A DNA stretch of 32,363 nucleotides from Gemmatimonadota bacterium. Lineage in GTDB: Bacteria > Gemmatimonadota > Gemmatimonadetes > Gemmatimonadales > GWC2-71-9. The stretch lies in contig QHTK01000072.1 in the NCBI GenBank assembly GCA_003220795.1, forward strand, positions 1-32,363, given 5' to 3'. This document shows positions 25,047 to 32,239 of the stretch, piece by piece; the stretch's first letter is position 1, and every line of letters begins with the position of its first letter. Under the pieces are notes generated by a model. The model was given only the letters and a program-made list of their open reading frames with translations. It ran no database searches and was not told the DNA's origin. Position numbers and translations under genes: made by a program.

Positions 25047-26383
25047 CGGCGGCCGGTGACGTAGCGCTGCTCGTCGTCCGGCTGAGCGATTCGTTCGGCG
25101 ACTTCTGGCCCGCCCTCGCCCGCGAGCTCGACGTGCCGCTCACGGAGTGGACCCCGGGGCCGGACGCGCCGCCGCCGCCCCGCGCCGGGGTCGTGCTCGT
25201 TGCGGCGGGGGGACACGAGACGGAAGTCGGCAGCGTCCTGCTGCTGCTCGGCATGCCCGCGGACATCCCGGTAGTGGCCGTCGGAGCGTCCACGTCGCAT
25301 CGCGTGGCCGCGCAGGCGGTGGCGGCCGGCGCGTCCGACTATTTCGCCCTCCCCGACGACCGCGACGGGCTGCGCGACGCACTCGCCGTCGCCGTGCAAC
25401 GCCGCCGTGCCGCCATCGGGCGCGCCGCCCTGTCACTCCTGGAAGCCCAAGCGCACGCCTTCCGCGAGATCGTGGGGGAAAGCCCCGCGTTGCGTGCCGT
25501 ACTCGAGCGCGCCGCGCGCGTCGTGCCCCACGCGGAGGCGACCGTCCTGCTCACGGGCGAGACAGGCACTGGGAAGGAGCTGCTCGCTCGGGCACTCCAC
25601 TATGGCGGGCCGCGCGCCGCGGCGCCGTTCGTAGAGCTGAACTGTGCCGCTCTCCCGGCGCCCCTGCTCGAGAGCGAGCTGTTCGGCCACGAGCGCGGCG
25701 CGTTCACCGACGCCAGGACCGCCAAGCCCGGCCTGTTCGAAGTCGCCGAAGGCGGCACGCTGTTCCTCGACGAGATCGACCGCCTCGCCCCAGAGCTGCA
25801 GGGGAAGCTGTTGCGCGCCCTCGAGCAAAAAACCATGCGTCGCCTCGGTGCGACGGTGAGCCACACCGTCGACGTGCGCATCGTCGCCGCGACGAATACC
25901 GATCTCGCGGCCGCCGTGCAGCACGGACTGTTCCGGGAGGACTTGTACTACCGGCTCAACGTCGTGACGCTGGAGCTGCCGCCGTTGCGGGCGCGCGGAC
26001 AGGACGTCGTCCTGCTCGCCGAGTTCTTTCTGAGCAGATTCAGCGCTCGCTACGGGCTGCCCGAACCGCCGCTCACGCCTGAGGCACGCCGCACCCTGCT
26101 CGCACACTCCTGGCCCGGAAACATCCGGGAGCTCCGCAACACGATCGAGCGCACCATCCTGCTGTCCCCGGCCGGTACCTTCGCCGTCGCCGAGCTCGGG
26201 CCGGCCCGCGTGACCACTGCCGCTGCCCCCGTCCCCTTCCCCGCTACGCTGGCGGAAATCCAGAAGGCCGCCGCGCGCGCGATGCTCGCCGCGACCGGCG
26301 GCAACCGGTCGGAGGCCGCCCGCCGGCTCGGCATATCCCGGTCCCGGCTGTTGCGCTTGTTGGAACGCGGTGACGCGAATTGA
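25043..26383 (+). CDS. Sigma-54-dependent activator with degenerate receiver domain
   Basis: A 446-aa enhancer-binding protein. Residues 1-120 look like a receiver fold, but the phospho-acceptor position at the end of strand 3 reads VVLVAAGG with no Asp, so it is probably not phosphorylated normally. The AAA+ domain has Walker A GETGTGKE (172-179), the sigma-54 contact loop GAFTDA (219-224; classical GAFTGA) and Walker B LFLDEID. A C-terminal Fis-type helix-turn-helix follows (NRSEAARRLGISRSRLLRLL). GTG 25043 overlaps the pyrE stop. A sigma-54 promoter starts 64 nt after its stop, so the next genes are its most likely targets. Confidence 0.93.
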   Translation: MTAAGDVALLVVRLSDSFGDFWPALARELDVPLTEWTPGPDAPPPPRAGVVLVAAGGHETEVGSVLLLLGMPADIPVVAVGASTSHRVAAQAVAAGASDYFALPDDRDGLRDALAVAVQRRRAAIGRAALSLLEAQAHAFREIVGESPALRAVLERAARVVPHAEATVLLTGETGTGKELLARALHYGGPRAAAPFVELNCAALPAPLLESELFGHERGAFTDARTAKPGLFEVAEGGTLFLDEIDRLAPELQGKLLRALEQKTMRRLGATVSHTVDVRIVAATNTDLAAAVQHGLFREDLYYRLNVVTLELPPLRARGQDVVLLAEFFLSRFSARYGLPEPPLTPEARRTLLAHSWPGNIRELRNTIERTILLSPAGTFAVAELGPARVTTAAAPVPFPATLAEIQKAAARAMLAATGGNRSEAARRLGISRSRLLRLLERGDAN

Positions 26384-26395
26384 GCCAGCTGAGCC
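26381..26395 (+). promoter_or_regulatory. Direct repeat TGAGCC, possible activator site
   Basis: TGAGCC occurs at 26381-26386 and 26390-26395, 9 bp apart, about 52-66 bp upstream of the -24 element. This could be part of an upstream activator site, but a clear palindrome is missing and the first copy covers the stop codon. Confidence 0.25.
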
Positions 26396-26446
26396 GAGGT
26401 GACTCAGGTGGCGGCGACCATCACCCTGTCTGAGAACGACTTACGG

Positions 26447-26461
26447 TGGCCCAGCGCTTGC
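26447..26461 (+). promoter_or_regulatory. Sigma-54 (-24/-12) promoter
   Basis: TGGC (26447-26450), 7 nt, TTGC (26458-26461) gives the diagnostic GG-N10-GC arrangement and matches the core of the consensus TGGCACG-N4-TTGC. The expected start is about 12 nt after the GC, near 26472. That leaves a leader of about 27 nt containing GGAAGGA before the ATG at 26500. Confidence 0.75.
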
Positions 26462-26499
26462 CCCGGTCAGGCGCTGACCCGGTGCGCGGAAGGATCGGT

Positions 26500-27108
26500 A
26501 TGCGACGACTGTTCGTTGGATTCGTGGTGTTGGCCATCGCGCTCGCTTGCAGCGACACGAGCGCCCCCGTGGCGACAGCGGTTCCCACCTCCCGGCTCCA
26601 CATCGTGGCGCAGAGCGCGAGCGCTCCGCCCTTGTACGCCGACAGCGTGAGTTTCTACGCCGTGGCAGGTCAGGACCGGGAAGTGCGCATGTATTACCAG
26701 GGGGCGACCCCGGGTGTCCGCGGCGACGAGATGCTCCGATTCAAGGTACCGGGCGACGGCCTGCTGCGCCGGCCCGACGGGACGGCGTTTCAACCGGGCG
26801 ACTCGATCCTGATCGCCGTGAAAGCCATCGATCCCGCCAAGTTTCTCTTCGATTTCCAGCCCACCGGACTCGAGTTCAGCCCAGATCACCGCGCCGAATT
26901 GACGCTGCAATACCACAACGACGAGCACGACTACAACAGCGACGGCAGGGTCGACACGACCGATGCCCGCATCCAGGGCCAGCTCGATGTCTGGCAGCGC
27001 CAGCCGCCGGACACGCTGTGGCACCCCCTCGGGGCGTCGAACTATGAGTCGTACGAGGAGCTCGATGTCAAGATTCCACACTTCACCGACCACGCGATCG
27101 CGTGGTAG
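26500..27108 (+). CDS. Lipoprotein with dockerin/EF-hand-like calcium loop
   Basis: A 202-aa lipoprotein: MRRLFVGFVVLAIALAC has a lipobox with Cys17. The mature part is mostly beta-strand-like and ends with segments that include DYNSDGRVDTTD, which fits an EF-hand/dockerin calcium loop (Asp, Asn, Asp, Gly, Asp and Asp at the expected positions). I recognise no named family. The Shine-Dalgarno GGAAGGA precedes ATG 26500; the longer open frame upstream runs across the sigma-54 promoter and is rejected. It is the first gene behind that promoter and is followed after 18 nt by the TPR gene, so both should be co-expressed under the adjacent activator. Confidence 0.8.
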   Translation: MRRLFVGFVVLAIALACSDTSAPVATAVPTSRLHIVAQSASAPPLYADSVSFYAVAGQDREVRMYYQGATPGVRGDEMLRFKVPGDGLLRRPDGTAFQPGDSILIAVKAIDPAKFLFDFQPTGLEFSPDHRAELTLQYHNDEHDYNSDGRVDTTDARIQGQLDVWQRQPPDTLWHPLGASNYESYEELDVKIPHFTDHAIAW

Positions 27109-27126
27109 GGACCTGACGGGAGCCGT

Positions 27127-28113
27127 GTGGTAAGCTCGCTCGCGGACGAATCGGCGCTGCTGGCGCAGCTGCGCGAGCTGGCGGATCAGGGCCGGTACCG
27201 CGAAGTCCTGGACCGCTTGCGCGGTCTGCCGATCGCGGCGCTCGAAGGCCGCACGGTGTTCGCACTGCTCGCCTCCGAAGCCCACGGCCGCCAGGGCGAT
27301 CACATGGAAGCGCAGCGCTGGGCGGAGCTCGCCCTGGTGGCGGCGCGCGCCCGGGGCGAGCGTCCGACCGAGCTGCGCGCCCTCAACTACCAGGGCGCGA
27401 TTGCGCTGCGGCACGGCGACGTGGACGAGGCGGAGCAGCGGTTCGGCGACGCGCTGAACCTGGCGCGCGCCGTGCGGGACCACGCCGCGCAGGCGCGCTG
27501 CCTCAACAACCTCGGCATCATCGCCTCGCTCAAAGGCGACGCCGAGGCGGCGCTCGCCAGCTACCAGTTGGCCCTCGCCGCGTATCAGCAGGCGGGGCTG
27601 GTGCGCGGGATGGCGGAGACGCATCACAACATCGCAATCAGCTGGCGGGAGCGAGGTGTCTACCCGCGGGCGCTCCAGGCGGCGGAGCAGGCGGTCCGGC
27701 TCGCCACGGTCGCGCGCGACGACAGCCTGGTCGGCTTGGCCTTCACCGGGCGAGCCGAGATCCACTTGCTGATGGGCGACGCCGATCTCGCCGGTGTGGA
27801 GCTCGAGCGCGCGGCGGAAGCGTACCGGCGGGTGAATTTCGCGGCGGGACTGCCGGAGGTCTGGCGCCTCCAGGCGGCCGTGGCCCGCGCGCGCGGCGAT
27901 CTCCCCGGAGCGCTCCGCCTGCTACGGCAGGCGGCGGAGCTCGCTACGACGCAGGCCAGCGCGGAGAGCCTGGCCGATATCGAGCGCGACTTTGCTGCGG
28001 TACTGCAGCTCAGCGGTGATGCGTCCGGCGCCGACGCCGCGCGCCAGCGGGCGATCACGCTGTACCAACGGCTCGGTGCAAAGAAGGCCGCTCAAGACCT
28101 CGGTCAGTGGTGA
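27127..28113 (+). CDS. TPR-repeat protein
   Basis: A 328-aa all-helical cytosolic protein with tandem tetratricopeptide repeats, for example ALNYQGAIALRHGDVDEAE, ARCLNNLGIIASLKGDAEA, THHNIAISWRERGVYPRAL and AFTGRAEIHLLMGDADLAG. There is no signal peptide, membrane segment or DNA-binding domain, so it is a protein-interaction module of unknown partner. GTG 27127 follows GGGAG by 4 nt. It is second in the sigma-54 transcript. Its 3' end overlaps the convergent DUF4382 gene by 10 nt. Confidence 0.88.
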   Translation: MVSSLADESALLAQLRELADQGRYREVLDRLRGLPIAALEGRTVFALLASEAHGRQGDHMEAQRWAELALVAARARGERPTELRALNYQGAIALRHGDVDEAEQRFGDALNLARAVRDHAAQARCLNNLGIIASLKGDAEAALASYQLALAAYQQAGLVRGMAETHHNIAISWRERGVYPRALQAAEQAVRLATVARDDSLVGLAFTGRAEIHLLMGDADLAGVELERAAEAYRRVNFAAGLPEVWRLQAAVARARGDLPGALRLLRQAAELATTQASAESLADIERDFAAVLQLSGDASGADAARQRAITLYQRLGAKKAAQDLGQW

Positions 28114-28985
28114 GCGCCGTCCTCACCCTCGTGGGCGTCGTCCTGACCGTCCTCGTCGTTGTCCTTGAAGCTCTGGAACGATCGGATGATGTTGTCCCGC
28201 ACCAGGTCCTCGTTCACGCCACCCTGCTCGGCCGTGGCGGGATCGACGAGCGTGTCGCTGCTCCGGAACCAGCCGCTCAGGTCCAGACTCACCGTCAGCT
28301 TCGCCGGCGTCCCCGCGGTCACCACGACCGGTGGGTTGAACCGGAGCTCCTGCTCCACGTTCAGCTCGCTCGTGTACGTGAAGGCGGCGCCGTTGAACGT
28401 CCCCTTCACCCGGACGCTGATCCCGGCGAAATCCGGATGCGCCACGAGAAAGGCGTGATCCGCCGCGTCGCCGTCGTCCGACGGCTTGTGAATCTGAAAT
28501 CTCAGCTCGTCGAACGTCCCGGCGGGCACGGTGGCCTCGAACATCCGCTCGATTCCGCCGAGCGGGAGGTCGACTAAGATCGGCCCGGCCTCCAACTCCT
28601 CGCACTCTTCGGCCGCGTCGTTCATTTCGTTCGCTTGGTTCCCGTCGCTGGCCGGGTTCGCCGCGGTGGGCTGGCTTGGCTCGGGGCCTGATCCGCTCTC
28701 ACAGTTGGATCGCTCGACGGGCTTCAGCTCCACTTTGCGCAGCACCAGCTCGACGCTGGTGATCGCCAGGGTGTTCTTGCTGTCGTCCGTGAAGGTCTCG
28801 GGGCCACCGGCCTCGAGCGAGGCGGTCACGGCTTGACCGGTGGGAGCCGACAGGACCGCCGACGTCTGCACAGTCGAGAGGGCGAGGCTGACCTTGCCCG
28901 CGCCGCGGGGCGCGGCCCCGTCGGTGCACGCGACCAGGGCGAACGTGGCCAGGATCACGAGGGGCTGGGCCCGGTGATTTCGCAT
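28104..28985 (-). CDS. DUF4382-type lipoprotein
   Basis: A 293-aa lipoprotein with lipobox FALVAC. The core matches the DUF4382 pattern: NTLAITSVELVLRKVEL, later ILVDLPLGG, VPAGTFDELRFQI and a final LTVSLDLSGWF. Two Cys-containing acidic stretches interrupt it, and the C-terminus is strongly acidic (DNDEDGQDDAHEGEDGAHH), a possible divalent-cation site. ATG 28985 has GGAGGA at good spacing. Function of the family is unknown; it is thought to be extracytoplasmic. It is divergent from the chemoreceptor over a 214-nt gap. Confidence 0.85.
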   Translation of the reverse strand: MRNHRAQPLVILATFALVACTDGAAPRGAGKVSLALSTVQTSAVLSAPTGQAVTASLEAGGPETFTDDSKNTLAITSVELVLRKVELKPVERSNCESGSGPEPSQPTAANPASDGNQANEMNDAAEECEELEAGPILVDLPLGGIERMFEATVPAGTFDELRFQIHKPSDDGDAADHAFLVAHPDFAGISVRVKGTFNGAAFTYTSELNVEQELRFNPPVVVTAGTPAKLTVSLDLSGWFRSSDTLVDPATAEQGGVNEDLVRDNIIRSFQSFKDNDEDGQDDAHEGEDGAHH

Positions 28986-29090
28986 GGGGGTCCTCCGAAA
29001 CAGGGTGGATGGCTCGTTGCCTTCCCATGGGGCAGAACCCGTGCCCCGTCGACCACGCCGCGGGCCTTCGCGGAATTGCATTTCGGCGGT

Positions 29091-29118
29091 GCATGAGGTG
29101 GCTCAAAACGAGCCATGC
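29091..29118. repeat. Inverted repeat in DUF4382-chemoreceptor gap
   Basis: TGGCTC (29099-29104) and GAGCCA (29110-29115) form a perfect 6-bp dyad around AAAAC, flanked by GCAT (29091-29094) and ATGC (29115-29118). It lies mid-gap and could be an operator. The remaining gap (28986-29199) holds the DUF4382 ribosome site and a -10 box before the chemoreceptor; nothing else is seen. Confidence 0.3.
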
Positions 29119-29184
29119 TGGAGCACGATGTGACACGGCAGCCCGGCTTGGCGGGCAGCGACTTGTGTCCGACCCCGTGGCGTG

Positions 29185-29190
29185 TATGAT
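29185..29190 (+). promoter_or_regulatory. Candidate chemoreceptor -10 box
   Basis: TATGAT ends 9 nt before ATG 29200, with TTGTGT 15 nt upstream (29164-29169), slightly short for a -35 spacer. There is no Shine-Dalgarno, so the message may be nearly leaderless. Confidence 0.45.
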
Positions 29191-29199
29191 GCTGATCCG

Positions 29200-30915
29200 A
29201 TGGTGCAAGCGGTAACAGCCCAGCCAGGCGCGGCCGACCACCGATCGCTCGCCTCCCGGATGCGCGGTTGGAAAGACGATGCCTCCGGGCTCGAGCAGCG
29301 GCTCAAGGACCTCGAGACGATCGCGCGCAGCTTGCGGCGTCGCTGGTGGCTCGTCGGGCTCGGGTTGGCGCTCGGGCTGACCGGGTGGGCGTTCGGGGTC
29401 GTGCGCACGCGACCCGGGACGATCGTGCTGGTGGGCGGGGGCGGACTCGTCCTCAACGCGCTGCTCGGCATCATCAACGAGCGCGGCTGGTATCGCTGGT
29501 GGCTCATCTACGGGCTCGCCCTGTTGGACGTCCTGCTCGTCGGTGTGCTCGTCGTATGGTTCGGCCACGGCGGCTTCGCGGTGGCGTTCCTGATCGCCGT
29601 CCTCCCCTACGCGTTCGACCAGGGTCACACCGTCGGCAATTTTCTGGTGCTGACGGCGGCGCTCGCCTACCTCGGAGCGAGCTACCTGCATGATGCACTG
29701 TACGGCGGAGCCGGGGGGCAGACCGCGGCGGGACTCGAGACGGTGGGGCTCATCACGGTGGCGTGGGCGCTCAAGCAGATTCCGGCGACGCTGATCCGGC
29801 GGATCCGGGACGCGCGCGACGTCATGGGCGAAGCGGAGCAGGGCCAGCTCGCGGTGCGGGCTCCGGCGGAGGAGTCCGACGAGCTGGGGTTCCTCGAGAA
29901 GAGCTTCAACCGCATGCTGGGAGAGATCGGCGCGACCATCTCGACCGTGCAGCGCGAGGCCGACGAGGTGGCGGCCTTCGCCGAGCAGCTTGCGGCGTCC
30001 GCCGAGGAGCTGCACGCGACCTCCGAGACGGTCACGCATACAGCACAGCACCTCGCGCGGGACCTGGCCCAGCAGCGGGAGCTGGCGGAGGGGGCGCGGG
30101 GCGAGAGCGCGAAGGCCGCCGACCAGGCGGAGTCGCTGCGGGTCCGGGCCGAGTTGATGCAGGTGGACGCGGCGCGGCTCGTGGCGGCGGCACAGCGGGG
30201 TCGGGAGCGAGTGGCGCGGGCGAGCCAGACGCTCCGTGCCGTGGGTGACGAGGTGCGCGCCACGGCGTCCACGGTAGCCGGGTTGTCGGGGATGTCCGAG
30301 CGGATCGGCGGGTTCGCGCAGACCATCGCCCGCATCGCCCGGCAGACCCATCTGCTCGCCCTCAACGCGGCGATCGAGGCCGCCCGCGCCGAGGAGCACG
30401 GGGAGGGGTTCGCCGTCGTGGCGGATGAAGTCCGCTCGCTCGCCGGCGAGGCTGGGAAGTCGGCACGGGAGGTCGCGGAGCTCGTCTCCGAGCTCCGCGC
30501 CGGGATCGACGCCGCCGCGCGGGCGATGCAATCGGGCGAAGCGAAGGTGCGCGACATCGGCGCCGTCGCGGCCGAGGCCGATAGCGCGCTCCAGGAGCTG
30601 CACCAGGGGATCGAGCTGGTGGGCGATCTGGTCGACGCCACGGCGGAGGTGTCGCGCGGTCAGGCGCAGCGGCTCGCCGAACTGGCCCAGTCGCTGCAGC
30701 AGGTGGCCGCGATCTCGAGCGGATCCTCTCAGAGCGCCGACGGCGCGGCCGCCGCCACGCAGGCCCAGATCACCTCGATGGGCGATTTGACCGCGACATC
30801 GCAGCAGCTCGCCCAGCTGGCGGAGCGCCTGCGTGCCAGCATCGCCCGCTTCTCGGTCCTGCGGCGGGACCCCGCACCGCGGGAGCATCCGAGCACGCGA
30901 GCCGCGGCCGACTGA
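29200..30915 (+). CDS. Methyl-accepting chemotaxis-type receptor, membrane sensor
   Basis: A 571-aa receptor. The first 200 residues hold about five or six hydrophobic helices with very short loops, so there is no periplasmic ligand domain; sensing is probably within or at the membrane. A HAMP-like segment ([21 protein letters not shown]) and a long coiled coil follow. The signalling hairpin reads [33 protein letters not shown] in family order; the usual Asn of QTNLL is His, and the usual AGE tip is AEE. ATG 29200 follows the -10-like TATGAT by 9 nt; an in-frame GTG at 29182 lies before that box. No che genes are near. The stop abuts the AraC gene's stop. Confidence 0.9.
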   Translation: MVQAVTAQPGAADHRSLASRMRGWKDDASGLEQRLKDLETIARSLRRRWWLVGLGLALGLTGWAFGVVRTRPGTIVLVGGGGLVLNALLGIINERGWYRWWLIYGLALLDVLLVGVLVVWFGHGGFAVAFLIAVLPYAFDQGHTVGNFLVLTAALAYLGASYLHDALYGGAGGQTAAGLETVGLITVAWALKQIPATLIRRIRDARDVMGEAEQGQLAVRAPAEESDELGFLEKSFNRMLGEIGATISTVQREADEVAAFAEQLAASAEELHATSETVTHTAQHLARDLAQQRELAEGARGESAKAADQAESLRVRAELMQVDAARLVAAAQRGRERVARASQTLRAVGDEVRATASTVAGLSGMSERIGGFAQTIARIARQTHLLALNAAIEAARAEEHGEGFAVVADEVRSLAGEAGKSAREVAELVSELRAGIDAAARAMQSGEAKVRDIGAVAAEADSALQELHQGIELVGDLVDATAEVSRGQAQRLAELAQSLQQVAAISSGSSQSADGAAAATQAQITSMGDLTATSQQLAQLAERLRASIARFSVLRRDPAPREHPSTRAAAD

Positions 30916-31776
30916 TCACCCCGCCCGGGACACGCGAGTCGCGTCGGGTCCTTGGTCCCACATCCCCGCGTTGAGGGGGTGAAACGCGTGCAGGGTATCC
31001 CGGTACGGGGTGACGAGCAGGTCGACGTAGCGCGCGAGCGAGACGTCGAACGGGAAACGCCGGCGGAACTCGCCGGCGGTGACGCCCAACATCGCTTTCA
31101 GGTGCCGGCCGAAGCTCTGCGGCGACGAGTAGTCGAGCCGGTAGGCCACATCGGAGACGGACAGGCCGGGGTTGAGGAAGAGATAGGCGGCGTGCAGCAG
31201 CCGCATGCCGGCGAGATAGGTCTTGGGCGACGGGAGGCCGACCCGGTAAAAGCGCGACATCAGCGTGCTGGGGCAGATGCGGAGGTGACGGGCCAGGCCG
31301 CGCACCGTGCTGAGGACGGGGGCGAGGCGCGCCAGCGCCTCGAAGAACACCCGCACCTCCTCGGGCGCGTCGTCGAGCGCGGGCACGACGCGCGCCAGGA
31401 TGCGCGCCGCTACGGGCGAGGCGGGGTGGGCGAGCAGGTCGCGCAACCGGCGCCAGCCGGCAGCCTGGGTGCAATCGACCGCGGTCCGGACGCCGGTGGC
31501 GCCGAGCCGCAACAGTGTTTCCGTGACGTCGTGGTCATGGCGTGACACGAGCGCGACCGCGGGGATGGCGGGAAACTCACGCACGAAGCGGGCGACGCCG
31601 GGCAATTCATCGCCGCAGCGGTGCACCGAGAGGACCAGGGCGTCGACGCGCTTGCGGCGGGCCGCGTGCAACGCGTCCCGCAGCGAGTTGGCGTGCAGCG
31701 TCGTGAAGCAGCCGTCGCCGGCCGCGTCGACACGCGGGCGTTCGGTCGGGGGCAGGACGGTGCACACGGTCACCAT
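30916..31776 (-). CDS. AraC-family regulator with receiver-like N-terminus
   Basis: A 286-aa regulator. The C-terminal part has a double helix-turn-helix of AraC type: LARHLRICPSTLMSRFYRVG, then LSVSDVAYRLDYSSPQSFGRHLKAMLG and TAGEFRRRF. The N-terminal 120 residues read like a receiver fold (VDALVLSVHRCG, IPAVALVSRHDH, LRLGATGV) with Ser where the phospho-Asp would be. ATG 31776 is chosen because TATTGT ends 9 nt upstream; the frame is open to 32010 with a GTG at 31902, which would add a low-similarity extension through the intergenic region. The tail beyond the HTH includes YVDLLVTPYRDTLHAF. Confidence 0.85.
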   Translation of the reverse strand: MVTVCTVLPPTERPRVDAAGDGCFTTLHANSLRDALHAARRKRVDALVLSVHRCGDELPGVARFVREFPAIPAVALVSRHDHDVTETLLRLGATGVRTAVDCTQAAGWRRLRDLLAHPASPVAARILARVVPALDDAPEEVRVFFEALARLAPVLSTVRGLARHLRICPSTLMSRFYRVGLPSPKTYLAGMRLLHAAYLFLNPGLSVSDVAYRLDYSSPQSFGRHLKAMLGVTAGEFRRRFPFDVSLARYVDLLVTPYRDTLHAFHPLNAGMWDQGPDATRVSRAG

Positions 31777-31785
31777 ACCGGCGCG

Positions 31786-31880
31786 ACAATAACCAGACGC
31801 CGTCAACTCCCGGTCAAGGTACGCCGCGCTCACTTCCGGCGGCGGCCGAGGCGACAGGAGGGCCCTCAACTTCGCGTCAA
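31786..31880. promoter_or_regulatory. AraC/small-protein divergent regulatory region
   Basis: Minus-strand -10-like TATTGT lies at 31791-31786. GTCAA occurs in the same orientation at 31802, 31813 and 31876, spaced 11 and 63 bp, close to one and six helical turns. This would fit a regulator bound to one DNA face. Confidence 0.35.
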
Positions 31881-31897
31881 ATATCGCAGGAGCGACC

Positions 31898-32239
31898 GTG
31901 ACCCTGTCTGACACTCCCGACGACGCCGCACCCCGACGGGCGCGCCGCGTGGCCCTGCCGCTCGTGGCGGTCGTCCTGATCCTCACCGTCGCGGGTGCGT
32001 TCTGGGTCACGCGTTTCGCATCCGAGGTACGCCAGGACCCGGGGCTCGTCTACCGCGACCCCGGCACGCTGGACAAGCTGCTCAAGCGCGCGCGCGACGC
32101 CGAGGCGGCCGGCGATCGCGCGACGGCGATCACGACCTACCGGTTCGTGGTGGCGGTCGGAACGGGCGGGGATTCCGCCATTGCCCGGTACATCACGGCG
32201 GCGCGGGCCGGGCTCGCGCGGCTGGCGGAGCAGCCCTAG
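31898..32239 (+). CDS. Small single-pass membrane protein
   Basis: A 113-aa protein: short cytosolic N-terminus with Arg-rich RRARR, one membrane helix (VALPLVAVVLILTVAGAFWV), then a helical domain with a TPR-like pair (LDKLLKRARDAEAAGDRATAI and TYRFVVAVGTGGDSAIARYI). AGGAG precedes GTG 31898 by 5 nt. No named family. It is divergent from the AraC regulator and may be its target. The stop shares CTAG with the convergent macro-domain gene. Confidence 0.7.
   Translation: MTLSDTPDDAAPRRARRVALPLVAVVLILTVAGAFWVTRFASEVRQDPGLVYRDPGTLDKLLKRARDAEAAGDRATAITTYRFVVAVGTGGDSAIARYITAARAGLARLAEQP

Noticed and set aside
28699..30888. 729-codon frame antisense to the chemoreceptor
   Set aside because: No domain pattern, while the plus strand has a definite chemoreceptor signalling hairpin.
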